Source: Eunapius fragilis (lineage: Eukaryota; Porifera; Demospongiae; Spongillida; Spongillidae). Taken from it: a stretch of 64,000 nt of DNA. The stretch's first letter is position 1, and each line of letters begins with the position of its first letter. Below the pieces are notes generated by a model, which worked only from the letters and a program-made list of their open reading frames with translations, did not search any database and was not told where the DNA came from. The stretch lies in contig OY811973.1 in NCBI GenBank assembly GCA_963681505.1, positions 12,517,525-12,581,524 of the forward strand. Direction: 5' to 3'. Below are positions 45,696-55,935 of this stretch, in pieces. The position numbers and the translations under genes are program-made.

Positions 45696-45962
45696 CTGTA
45701 GAGCAGGACACTGGAGCTAAGACAGCCATAGTGGCCAGGTCTGAAAGTGCAGAGGAGGTGGGTACTAAGGAGGTGGAGCTAGTAGGGGTGGGGACAGCAG
45801 GGGTGGAGACAGTAAGGGTAGAGACAGCAGGGGTGGAGATAGCAGAGGTGGAGATAGCAGAGGTGGAGCTAGCAGAAGTGGTGACAGTAAAGGTGGAGAC
45901 AGCAGGGATGGAGACAGAAGTGATGGGGATGGAGACATTAGAAACACTGCCAGTGTTAAGGC
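45696..45962 (-). CDS. Receptor family copy 5: Ser/Thr-rich ectodomain exon
   Basis: 267-bp phase 1-1 exon using the TCCTCAG acceptor at 45963. It encodes GLNTGSVSNVSIPITSVSIP, a TVTTSASST block and [10 protein letters not shown] units, ending APVSCST before GTACAA. Signal-peptide exons were not identified; 46.0-49.9 kb shows none. Confidence 0.72.
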
Positions 45963-46029
45963 CTGAGGATGATGTGAGATTCATGTCATTAGAGCTGGAG
46001 ATACTTTCGTGCATGCACTAATATAACAT

Positions 46030-46985
46030 ATCAATGTAATCATGCCAGTACATATATATAGCATGTTATGCTAGTACATAGCAAGCCTATACAAAATTCG
46101 TTCTTGATCAAGTGTTATTAATACCAGTACTGCTGCGATGGCCTTCATACTGCAATGGTGTACCTTGAGTTCTGAATTAGTTGTGTATTAAAACTGTTTG
46201 GCACATTAGCAAAGTATGTGCGGTGTAAAAAGAAAAGTTTAGTTCACTCCGTAGGGCTCTACTTGAACACCAGTAGAGTCCAAGGGCATCAGTTTTTGCC
46301 CACACAACATAATAAATATATGAAAGTCCTATGGCTGATGTGTGAGCCACCTAACTTGAAGTTTGAAGAGATATCAATCAGTCTTTTTGCAGTTGTGCAT
46401 AAAAATTAAGAAACTTGAGTTATGCAGAAGCTGAAACAGGAAAAAAAAAAAGTGAATTTATTTGATCACAAGCGGCACAGATTAATAATTTGTTATGAAA
46501 AGCAACAGATCAACAGAAAATTTTTTTCCTCTTAAATAACAAAGGAATGGCCTTAGCTGCTCACTTACATGTACAGATAACCTCATGAATAATCTGTCTG
46601 CACATGCATGACCCAGTGCTTATCCATGCATGCCCTGAGGCCATGTACAACCTTTTCAGAGCCTGAAGCACAAGCAACTCCAAACTGAAGAGGTTGAAAA
46701 AATTCTGAGGCACATGCATGCATTTATAGTGTAATTTGTTATCATAAATAACTTCCTTCGGGTGAGCCTGGCCTGCATTTTGATCCTAGCAAATTCCGCA
46801 CAGCTATTTCATGGTAGCTAGGTTTAGAAACAACAAAGGCTTCCTCCTGCTGTCTGCTTTGTTATGAAATAACTTCGGACCCACTGCATTGTACTGCAGA
46901 CGAGGTGGTGACATGGTACTCCGACGTGATGGATACGGTATTTGTAGATTTCTGCCACAAGGCGAACCTTGTTGTGAAGTAATGC
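46030..46985. other. No gene recognised
   Basis: AT-rich sequence with short ORFs only. Confidence 0.4.
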
Positions 46986-47377
46986 ACTTGAATTTCTAGG
47001 TCTTGCCTCGCTGATGTTCTAGTGAACAACCGAACAGGACCTAGTGGAATCTCAGCTGCTTTGGCTGTACAATGACATCTACTCTCACACCAGCGTCACT
47101 TCATGAGGCAAGTGTCACACCTGGAATAGCTGCACTACTGGCAGAGTGGAGGAAGCACCAGGCTAATAACCCCAAGTGTCATGTGCTTAGGTGGAACCGT
47201 ATCCCTCTCACCAGCAGTGAGTTGTGCGAACTGGTGTCAGGCTTTTCCCCATTTGGCGTCATGCCTGTCCTTTTGTTTAGGACATCAGAAGCCAAAGATA
47301 TCTATGGAAAGCTAAACATAGACCTGGTGCGGTGCAATGCCAGAGCTCTCCTCAGTAGAGCATGTAATTTGGTTTAG
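46985..47377 (+). pseudogene. LINE endonuclease-region relic
   Basis: Plus strand: LADVLVNNRTGPSGISAALAV, then after a frame change ASVTPGIAALLAEWRKHQAN, CHVLRWNRIPL and IDLVRCNARALLSRA. These align by eye with RPADILVNNN, FATEQRKIQAN and SLVRSNARAFLARL of the 27.4-kb LINE ORF. It is an older, broken member of the same LINE group. Confidence 0.65.
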
Positions 47378-47879
47378 TTACACTGTGTAGTTCTAATGTG
47401 TGTACATGTATTATGTTTAATAGTGTGTACAACATACATCTCATACCAGCAGACAGCAAGACAGCAGTTATTCAGATTTATACCTAGGGTAGCGCTAACT
47501 TGAGGTTAAGTGTATGTCATGAAATGCTAATTTTGGCTAGGTGCAATAACAAGCTTAATCAGGACATATATTTTTATGTACTAAAAACACATGGTTTTTG
47601 ATTTTTTTAATCACGTTTATAGTCAAATGCTCTAATATATGTACACATATTACATTGCTTCACTGTAGTAGTACCACTGTTTAGAAACAATCCTTGAAGT
47701 GATAGAGGACACGATATAGTAATGATTATTCATGCAGATGTATCAGAAAGGTTTTGCAGTAAAATGTGTACAGGTGTACGCACCTTAATCTTCTGTAGAA
47801 TAATGATATTCATTCCCAATGAATCATGCAAATTAAAGGACTTGTGTAGGTAAGATTATAGCAGGAATGCCATACAAGT

Positions 47880-48235
47880 GCACAATTTATATGGCAATGT
47901 GCCCGCACTCCTCAAAGTGGTACTGCAGATGGTATGAAACTAAAAGTTGCATCACCTCCCAAAGCGGAGATGTTTGATTATGCATATTAAAGGAGTCACG
48001 TCCACAAAGCTTAAGCAACAGTTTGCCCTGAGATGGTGGAGTGATACAACTGAGAATGCAATTGCCATCATGTAACAATACTACACATTCTGCAGTGTCC
48101 CCTATCGCAGTGCACTAGCTCATGGACATTTTCTTCCTCTTCATCACATGGTATCACTTTTGAGCGAGCAGCTTCTCTCTCTTCTTCTATCCATCGATTG
48201 GTCAACATCTGATGACAAAGTTGCAAACAAAATTG
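47880..48235 (-). other. Coding-like minus-strand segment, unrecognised
   Basis: Minus strand reads MLTNRWIEEEREAARSKVIP, then CDEEEENVHELVHCDRGHCR, then after a stop a 63-codon frame (LHDGNCILSCITPPSQGKLL). Codon content looks protein-like but the frame is interrupted. No family recognised; possibly a transposon-derived pseudogene. Confidence 0.25.
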
Positions 48236-48261
48236 AGTCATGGTCTAATAATGCAAATTAT

Positions 48262-49311
48262 GATCAGTGATGTCATGCCCTCATCCATATGATACAGTGA
48301 TGTCATGTCCTCATCCATACGATACAGTGATGTCATGTCCTCATCCATATGATACAGTGATGTCATGTCCTCATCCATATGATACAGTGATGTCATGTCC
48401 TCATCCATATGATACAGTGATGTCATGTCCTCATCCATACGATACAGTGATGTCATGTCCTCATCCATACGATACAGTGATGTCATGTCCTCATCCATAC
48501 GATACAGTGATGTCATGTCCTCATCCATATGATACAGTGATGTCATGTCCTCATCCATATGATACAGTGATGTCATGTCCTCATCCATATGATACAGTGA
48601 TGTCATGTCCTCATCCATACGATACAGTGATGTCATGTCCTCATCCATACGATACAGTGATGTCATGTCCTCATCCATATGATACAGTGATGTCATGTCC
48701 TCATCCATATGATACAGTGATGTCATGTCCTCATCCATATGATACAGTGATGTCATGTCCTCATCCATATGATACAGTGATGTCATGTCCTCATCCATAC
48801 GATACAGTGATGTCATGTCCTCATCCATACGATACAGTGATGTCATGTCCTCATCCATATGATACAGTGATGTCATGTCCTCATCCATATGATACAGTGA
48901 TGTCATGTCCTCATCCATATGATACAGTGATGTCATGTCCTCATCCATATGATACAGTGATGTCATGTCCTCATCCATATGATACAGTGATGTCATGTCC
49001 TCATCCATATGATACAGTGATGTCATGTCCTCATCCATGTGATACAGTGATGTCATGTCCTCATCCATGTGATACAGTGATGTCATGTCCTCATCCATGT
49101 GATACAGTGATGTCATGTCCTCATCCATGTGATACAGTGATGTCATGTCCTCATCCATGTGATACAGTGATGTCATGTCCTCATCCATGTGATACAGTGA
49201 TGTCATGTCCTCATCCATATGATACAGTGATGTCATGCCCTCATCCATATGATACAGTGAGGCCATGTCCTCATCCATATGATACAGTGATGTCATGTCC
49301 TCATCCATGCT
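48262..49311. repeat. 30-bp minisatellite, about 35 units (TGATGTCATGTCCTCATCCA)
   Basis: Highly homogeneous 30-bp array: CAGTGATGTCATGTCCTCAT plus CCATAYGATA. Variants occur mainly at one dinucleotide (AT, AC or GT before GATACAG) and come in blocks, with six consecutive GT units at 49021-49200. Each unit contains TGATGTCA, one base from the CRE palindrome. Because 30 is divisible by three, all frames tend to stay open (decapeptides MDEDMTSLYH and MSCPHPYDTV); no start context or splice signal supports translation. Confidence 0.97.
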
Positions 49312-49319
49312 TTACATTT

Positions 49320-49910
49320 TATAGGCACTAGATGCAATGCATTCTCTAAGGGGAGGAGCCAAGCCTACAGAACACATCATTGGCAGCGGGAGGGGGGGTG
49401 GGGAGTGAGGGGGTGAGAGGGGGATTGAAGTAGGTGGTGTGCCTCTAGCAGTGGAGACATACTGCAGATGGGGTGAGGAGGCAAGGAGAACCTTCGCTTT
49501 AGTGGCCACACGCCTAGCCTTTGGCTCAATCTAGCTCCTCATTTCACAAGCCAGAGTAATTGGTGAGATGTATAGTTGAACATCACTTTTGGTGGGCTAG
49601 GAATGTTGAATATTAGAATAACTTTATAGGCTTAGTGGCATGTATGTATTATGTAGCTGTAATAGTTTGATGTACTAGTAATATTTTAAAACTACACATA
49701 AAAAATGAATCCCTCCTTTTTTTAGTTGTGGACACTTTGTCCATATACATAAATAAAAAGTTGGTAGATTTTTACTGCAATTAAAAACGTTGATTCATCT
49801 AAAACACAAATATGATAATTTTGATTGATTAATTAATTAATTAATTCCACCATGGGTAGTATTACTAAAGTCTTTTAAATTTACAGGCGAAAATCACGTT
49901 ATCATGTAAA
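49320..49910. other. No gene recognised
   Basis: G-rich patch (49386-49430), then AT-rich sequence with an (ATTA)n run near 49829-49845. Confidence 0.4.
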
Positions 49911-49913
49911 ATG

Positions 49914-52900
49914 CTACAGTCCTGATGTTAATCCATATGCAGTATTCATATCCATCTCCATGGCACCACCCTTCGTCTTCTTATTAGTGCCCACCTCATC
50001 ATACACAGTGGCAGGATCAGCATGTGAACCTGGTTTGTATGATGTCCCTGTGGACCTTCTTGAAATGTAGCAGAGGACAGAAGCCACCAACGCTCCAAGA
50101 GAGAAGGACACCACAAAGGTGACAGAGACAGATACTGTAGTTAATAGTATAGGTGAACCTGAAGGGGATGTAACCATTAACTGTTAAAATAACTACAGAT
50201 AACTCATGATCCTGCAGTGTACTTGTGGTACTTTCATGCTTCTTCATGTTATAATGCTAACTATGTACATTGCAGGGGTTTTGTAATCAGAAGCCAGTCC
50301 CATGCATAATGTGTAAGCAGTTAATCTCTGTCCCAGACCTAGTTTATAGTGGGATGCATTCTCAAAGTGGTGGCATGGCTTTGGGATGAACTTGGCCTGG
50401 GGCTGAGACCATTTGAATGTGAACTCTGTACCTGTAGAGCAGGATGCTGGAGCTAAGACAGTGGAAGTGAGGGTCACGGTCATGACAGAGGGTGCAGAGG
50501 AGGTGGGTACTAAGGAGGTGGAGACAGCAGAGGTGGAGATAGCAGAGGTGGAGACAGCAGAGGTGGAGACATAAGAGGTGGGGGTAGCAGTGGTGGAGAC
50601 AGCAGAAGTGGAGATAGCAGAGGTGGAGACAGAAGAGGTGGAGACAGAAGAGATGAAGACAGCAGAAGTGGAGATAGCAGAGGTGGAGATAGCAGAGGTG
50701 GAGACAGCAGAGGTGGAGATAGCAGAGGTGGAGATAGCAGAGGTTGAGGCAACAGATGTGAAGTCAGCAGAGGTGGAGCTATCAGAGGTAGAGAGAGCAG
50801 AGGTGAAGTTAGCAGAGGTGGAAACAGCAGAGGTGGAGATAGCAGAGGTGGAGACAGCAGAGGTGGAGACATAAGAGGTGGGGGTAGCAGTGGTGGAGAC
50901 AGCAGAAGTGGAGATAGCAGAGGTGGAGATAGCAGAGGTGGAGACAGAAGAGATGAAGACAGCAGAAGTGGAGATAGCAGAGGTGGAGATAGCAGAGGTT
51001 GAGATAGCAGAGGTGGAGATAGCAGAGGTGGAGATAGCAGAGGTGGAGATAGCAGAGGTTGAGGCAACAGATGTGAATTCAGCAGAGGTGGAGCTATCAG
51101 AGGTAGAGAGAGCAGAGGTGAAGTTAGCAGAGGTGGAAACAGCAGGGGTGGAGCCATCAGAGGTAGAGAGAGCAGAGGTGAAGCTAGTAGAGATGGAAAC
51201 AGCAGGAGTGGAGATAGCAGAGGTGGAGACAGAAGAGGTGGGGGTAGCAGTGGTGGAGACAGAAGAGGTGGAGATAACAGAGGTGGAGACAGAAGAGGTG
51301 GAGACATAAGAGGTGGGGGTAGCAGTGGTGGAGACAGAAGAGGTGGGGGTAGCAGTGGTGGAGATAGCAGAGGTGGAGACAGAAGAGGTGGAGACAGAAG
51401 AGGTGGAGACAGCAGGGGTGGAGACAGCAGAGGTGGAGATAGCAGCGGTGGAGATAGCAGAGGTGGAGATAGCAGGGGTGGAGATAGCAGGGGTGGAGAT
51501 AGCACAGGTGGAGGCAACAGATGTGAATTCAGCAGAGGTGGAGCCATCAGAGGTAGAGAGAGCAGAGGTGAAGTCAGCAGAGGTGGAGACAGCAGGGGTG
51601 GAGTCATCAGAGGTATAGAGAGCAGAGGTGAAGCTAGCAGAGGTGGAAAAAGCACGGGTGGAGATAGCAGAGGTGGAGATAGCAGAGGTGGAGGCAACAG
51701 ATGTGAATTCAGCAGAGGTGGAGCCATCAGAGGTAGAGAGAGCAGAGGTGAAGTCAGCAGAGGTGGGGATAGCAGAGGTGGAGACAGCAGGGGTGGAGAC
51801 AGCAGGGGTGGAGATAGCAGAGGTGGAGACAGCAGGGGTGGAGATGGCAGGGGTGAAATCATCAGAGGTAGCAAGAGCAGAGGTGAAGTCATCAGAAGGG
51901 GAGACATATGTTGAGGTAGTGGTAAGAGTGCAGGGAGATGCTATAACAGAGGCAGAGATCTGGGCTGTAAATAGGGAGAGATACAGTTAGTATACGGAGC
52001 ACAAATGCTCTTGTGCTGCGTATTATCCACCTATAATATCACTCCGCATGCACTAAGCAAAAATGGATACACTCACACTGTTATGCTGGGGGGGGGGGGG
52101 CACAAATTGATTCTTAGTGTTTTTACATAACATCATCGTACATCATCAAGGATTGAACACTGACTCCACCCCTGCACATTGTATCCGTATCAATAATACA
52201 ATGGACGTTTTGAGAGTGCGCCTTGTCTCCATAATAATCTAAACATAGTTTTCACGGCACAGTTTAATATTTCCGCCGCATAGTAATAATTAAATCTATG
52301 ACAAACGCATGCCTGGCCAGGTAGCCCCCGCGGGGGCCCCCTCTCCTTAAAAATGTTTCTCAGCATGCCGTCTGGTAGTATATTTAAGCGTAATTCACTC
52401 TCAAGTAATAAAAGTTTATTTTACAACATTAGCAGTTGCCAAAAAGAAACCAGCATGATTATTCATGAGCTATTCAAACCTTGCGGCAGCTTATGAATAC
52501 ATCAGTAATGCACGCAGAACAACAATTGAATTCGCCACGCTAGATATATTACATGTATTACCCGGCGACCATAGATATTGATGTATAGATAGCCAGTGAG
52601 TGGAAATCTTCAAACTTTAAACTCTCAATGATACTGAATACTCTAGACTGGTAATACCGACTCTACCATGGTGCTGACCTTACTCGAACTCACGCGATCG
52701 AGTTCTTGTCTTCAGTGAGGACTATAATAACTCTCCTATTATTTTATAGCAATCAAGCACGCGTGAAGCAATGGCATACAAGCATACTAGACAAATTACA
52801 AAAAAAAAACACTTGAGGGGTTGAGGTGGCAATCTTTGGTTTGATGACGTACCGTGAGAGGCGTGGGCCCACTGTTGTCTGAACCATACGATAGCAAGGA

Positions 52901-53024
52901 AGACGACCTGAATAGGTGGGGATGAAGCGGGTCAGATTTAGTATCGCCACGCCTACTACCTTTGTATACCCCGAGATGTACCCATACGGAGCTATATAGA
53001 ACTCACCCACGGTTTGATCGCCAT
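49914..53024 (-). CDS. Mucin-like single-pass receptor, complete four-exon gene (copy 6)
   Basis: Exons 53024-53007 (MAIKPW), 52907-52853 (VVFLAIVWFRQQWAHASH), 51964-50432 (1,533 bp, phase 1-1) and 50158-49914 (TM and tail) sum to 1,851 bp: 616 residues and a stop. Every junction is GT-AG with matching phase. Order: signal peptide with likely cleavage near HASHA-Q; short unique region (QISASVIASPCTLTTTSTYV) homologous to the RPTP; about 90 ST(S/P)A(I/V) pentapeptides; SCSTG; TM helix (VSVTFVVSFSLGALVASVLC); YISRR; tail with TSYKP, TVYDEVGTN and NTAYGLTSGL. Predicted plasma-membrane, heavily O-glycosylated, with tyrosines that could recruit SH2 proteins; TVYDEV fits TxYxxV. Function is unknown. 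The repeat exon also has a PLLSP frame without stops, but only the STSAI frame connects signal and TM exons. Confidence 0.82.
50432..51964 (-). repeat. 15-bp coding minisatellite of copy 6
   Basis: GCAGAGGTGGAGATA-type 15-bp units; the array also has a higher-order period of roughly 300 bp, seen as repeated blocks starting near 50570 and 50870 (GGGGGTAGCAGTGGTGGAGA). The unit keeps frame, so length changes alter stalk length without breaking the protein. Confidence 0.9.
51970..52850. other. Receptor copy 6 intron 2
   Basis: Non-coding. 51975-52030 is homologous to RPTP intron 2 next to the ectodomain exon (5500-5550: CAGTTAGTATACGGAGCAC), which supports common descent of the two genes including introns. 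A G run is at 52088-52100. Confidence 0.65.
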
Positions 53025-53273
53025 TCGAAGAGGCTGCTCAAGCGCAATAAAAAGTGGCTACGTATACGCTTATGCCTACAGAGTTACGTAATGTATTACC
53101 TATAGAGTTACGTAATCTATTAACTTTGATAATATTGATCCTGAAACGCGACACGTTAAAACTCATACTAGTTTGCTTGTTGCAGCTTTGCTTGCAGTAT
53201 ATATCCCGTTTGAAGCAGTTGCACCCTACGTCAGGCGACTCAGGCCAAATTGTATTTTCCAACGTTAATCATA

Positions 53274-53593
53274 ATCATAGGCGGCCCCAGCGCTTACCGA
53301 AGGGAGGGGCCAACGCCACGAAGGGCGCCAAAAGGGGAGGGGCCAACGTCACGAAGGGCGCCAGAGGGGGAGGGGCATTATCAATTTTGCAATCTTAGTC
53401 GTTTGTTAATCGCTATTTGTACGCTCAGATGAGTGTTTGTAGTTATTTTACACATAGTTACATGTAGTAATCATATTGCAACGCTACAGTAAAAATTACT
53501 TATAGGGGTTGGGGGGGGGGGGGGGGCGCCATAACCAGGGGAGGGGGGGGGGGGCCATGGCCCCCTGGGCCCCCCCCTGGGGCCGCCTATGAT
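53274..53593. mobile_element. 320-bp MITE with ATAGGCGGCCCC TIR
   Basis: Inverted ends ATCATAGGCGGCCCCAG and CTGGGGCCGCCTATGAT; the inside is GC-rich with G runs. It sits about 250 bp upstream of the copy-6 start codon, within the likely promoter region. Confidence 0.8.
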
Positions 53594-53773
53594 AATGCCT
53601 CTTTGGAACTGCAAACTTATAACAATGCGTAACAGCTGCTATTGCGCAATAGCTGCCCGTATATTATTGACTGCCATGCAAGCTAATATAAAATCCCAAT
53701 AATACTACAACACAGACAACATCCTTCGATAGAATTGCAAAAAAAAAAAAAAAGGATGAAGGAAAAAAATGAC

Positions 53774-53830
53774 CTCACCAGGATTCGAACCCCCAAAACG
53801 TGTCACACACACACGGACACTCCATCGTTA
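53774..53830 (-). ncRNA. tRNA-like (SINE) 3' part
   Basis: Minus strand contains GGTTCGAATCCTGGTGAGGT followed by a T run, like a tRNA T-arm/B-box and polymerase III terminator. A second copy is at 59388-59415. The 5' half of a tRNA fold is not recognisable, so a tRNA-derived SINE end is more likely than a tRNA gene. Confidence 0.4.
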
Positions 53831-53987
53831 TATATATGTTCCGTACGGATGCCCAGCAATTGACCGGTTATGCAACCGGACAACCGGATACACAACCGGA
53901 CGACCGGTTATGTAACCGGATGGTGACTTGCGCATGCTCATGCACTAACAAGGTGTCACATTCTCTTATCCACGTGTTACACGCCCG

Positions 53988-54092
53988 ATGGATGCGTTCG
54001 AAGAATACTTTTTTGCTGCTTTTCCAAAGGACGCTAAGAGAACAAGAAGTGCCGTAATTCACCAACAGTTCAGAGAACGGATCACCCACTTT
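53988..54092 (+). pseudogene. Ginger transposase amino-terminal fragment
   Basis: Starts MDAFEEYFFAAFPKDAKRTR and continues SAVIHQQFRERI up to the nested element at 54091. The same protein appears to resume at about 54945 (EDRNFRHLIKRSGFLLLDLP) beyond it. Confidence 0.6.
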
Positions 54093-54930
54093 TTAATCAT
54101 AGATTGATCAGGTGCTTACTTAAGTAAGAATTTGCTTACTTTAAGTAAGCAATCTTTAGCCCAAGATTACCAAAGCCCACGGATCGCGTATGATATTGAA
54201 ATGGTGATTTTTGTATTATAGAGGAGTTAAAGTTTTAGCGCCTCGTAACTCTGGCTCAAAAAGAGCTTGCCTTACGAGTACATATGCGTAGAAAAAAAGT
54301 TACGCGCTCTAATGATACGACATAGATAGAAACTAGAAAATGCTTTTATTTTATCCGGAACGCCGAGAAACTGCTTCGGCGGGGAGAGAATAACTGCCGG
54401 TGTGTATTCGAAGCCAAGAAAGCGAGTGGTCTTTGACCCTCATTCACCCCTACGACATGTATTCTAATTATTCGTGCGACATCCCTAACATTGCATGAAA
54501 TACGTAAAAGTAATAGCCTGGGTACGAGAATATGGCTGCGTAATTTTGTGTGTGAGCAGTGTTTTAGCAGTCCTCTGAAAATAGAGAACGTGAAAAAAAC
54601 CACATATTAGGTTCGTCCATCGATACGCTGTACTATCGTATGAAAGACTACGTAAGTAAAGTGTGTTATAGACCTCGTAATATCGCTTTTAAAAAAATAA
54701 TAAACGGGTTATTGCACACTTACTTGTTTTCATACATGGCATGGCCATAACTAGAAGAGTGAAGGCAAAATCTACGTACAGTAGTGGTGCAGTATGAGTG
54801 GTGATACATTAGTTTAAATTTGAACCTCTGGAAGTACTTTTTAAGCACGAAACCATCGATTTTAGCTTGCTTACTTAAGTATGCATCACGCGTAACGTAA
54901 GTAAGTTCGTACTGATCAATCTATGATTAA
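54091..54930. mobile_element. Nested foldback/TIR element inside the Ginger element
   Basis: Terminal inverted repeats TTTAATCATAGATTGATCAG at both ends, with subterminal ACTTAAGTAAG motifs. About 840 bp, no transposase. It interrupts the host transposase coding sequence, so it inserted after the Ginger element. Confidence 0.82.
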
Positions 54931-54944
54931 AGAATCCTCTATCG

Positions 54945-55935
54945 ATTGAGGATAGAAACTTTCGTCATCTTATTAAAAGAAGTGGATTTCTACTGCTGGA
55001 CTTGCCTGAAGCTGGAATAAGGGATGCATTGGTTGTCCAAGTCAAGGGGGAAAAGGAGGTAATTCGTTCTGTGTTAGTATTCGTTTTTCTGTAGTTGATT
55101 ACTGGCCGGTTTGTTGGTATATAGAACGTTAATGACCGCACGATTATGAAAGGCTATAGAAGGGTCGCTATAGTGGAGGAATTCTACCACATTTTGAAAC
55201 AGATCCATGATAAAGATTGTCTGCATGCTGGTTCAAGAAAAACCTATGCTAGGGTAAGTAGCAATTGTAGTACGTTACGGCACATGTACAGGCTAAATTG
55301 AGTCATGTATATGTCACTCCTTATACACTTTAGGTCCAGTCATTGTACTCATACATACCAAGAGTTGTGGTTTAAAAGTATGTAAGCTTGTGTTCAACAT
55401 GCAGCTTAAGGAAACCACAGCACACTAAAGCTCCTTTAAGGCCAATCATAGCTGATGGGCTATTCTCTCGTATCCAGGTAGGTTTAATCACTATTCATGC
55501 TTACTAACACGTACAAAATATTTATACATATCTGTAGATCGATCTGATTGATATGAGGCATATGCCACATAATGGATGCAACTGGATATTACACATCGTG
55601 GATCATTGGTCAAAGTTTAATTTTGCATTTCCTCTTGCAAAAAAGAAGGCAAACCATGTGGTTAAAGCATTGCACAACTATGTTTTCCCAGTGTTTGGCT
55701 TGCCTGCTATCATTCACAGTAATAATGGCAAAGAATTTGTAAACAAACTCATTGAAGATGTAGTTTCTACATGGCCAGGTCATGTGCAGTTAATCAGTGG
55801 TCGTCCGCGACATCCCCAATCCCAAGGATTTGATGAACAAGCACACTGCACACTTGATCAGTGCCAAAGTTGTTGAATGTGGCAATCAATGCAAACCATG
55901 GTCTCAATGGCTTCCACATATTGTGTGTAAGTGAT
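54945..55935 (+). pseudogene. Integrase (HHCC and DDE) segment of the Ginger element
   Basis: Segments 54950-55060, 55120-55255, 55332-55478 and 55538-55870, separated by what look like short GT-AG introns. HHCC finger: FYHILKQIHDKDCLHAGSRK then LCSTCSL. Core: QIDLIDMRHMPHNGCNWILH (first Asp), then IIHSNNGKEFVNKL, where the second catalytic Asp of DNGxEF is Asn, then GRPRHPQSQGFDEQAH (Glu region). An in-frame stop follows VVV near 55362. KRBA2/GIN-like integrase relatives are expected; catalysis is predicted lost. Confidence 0.82.

Noticed and set aside
48262-49311. CRISPR-like array
   Set aside because: Direct tandem repeats without spacers in a eukaryotic context; it is a minisatellite.
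48238-49331. 354-356-codon ORFs on both strands (MDEDMTSLYH and MSCPHPYDTV repeats)
   Set aside because: Product of a 30-bp tandem repeat divisible by three; both strands are equally open, with no unique coding flanks.
50510-51907. 465-codon minus-strand ORF of PLLSPPLLS repeats
   Set aside because: Shadow frame of the 15-bp coding minisatellite; the STSAI frame is the one that joins signal and TM exons in phase. Same for the PLLS frames at 4848, 7302, 41910 and 43224 and the EVEIAEV frames on the plus strand.
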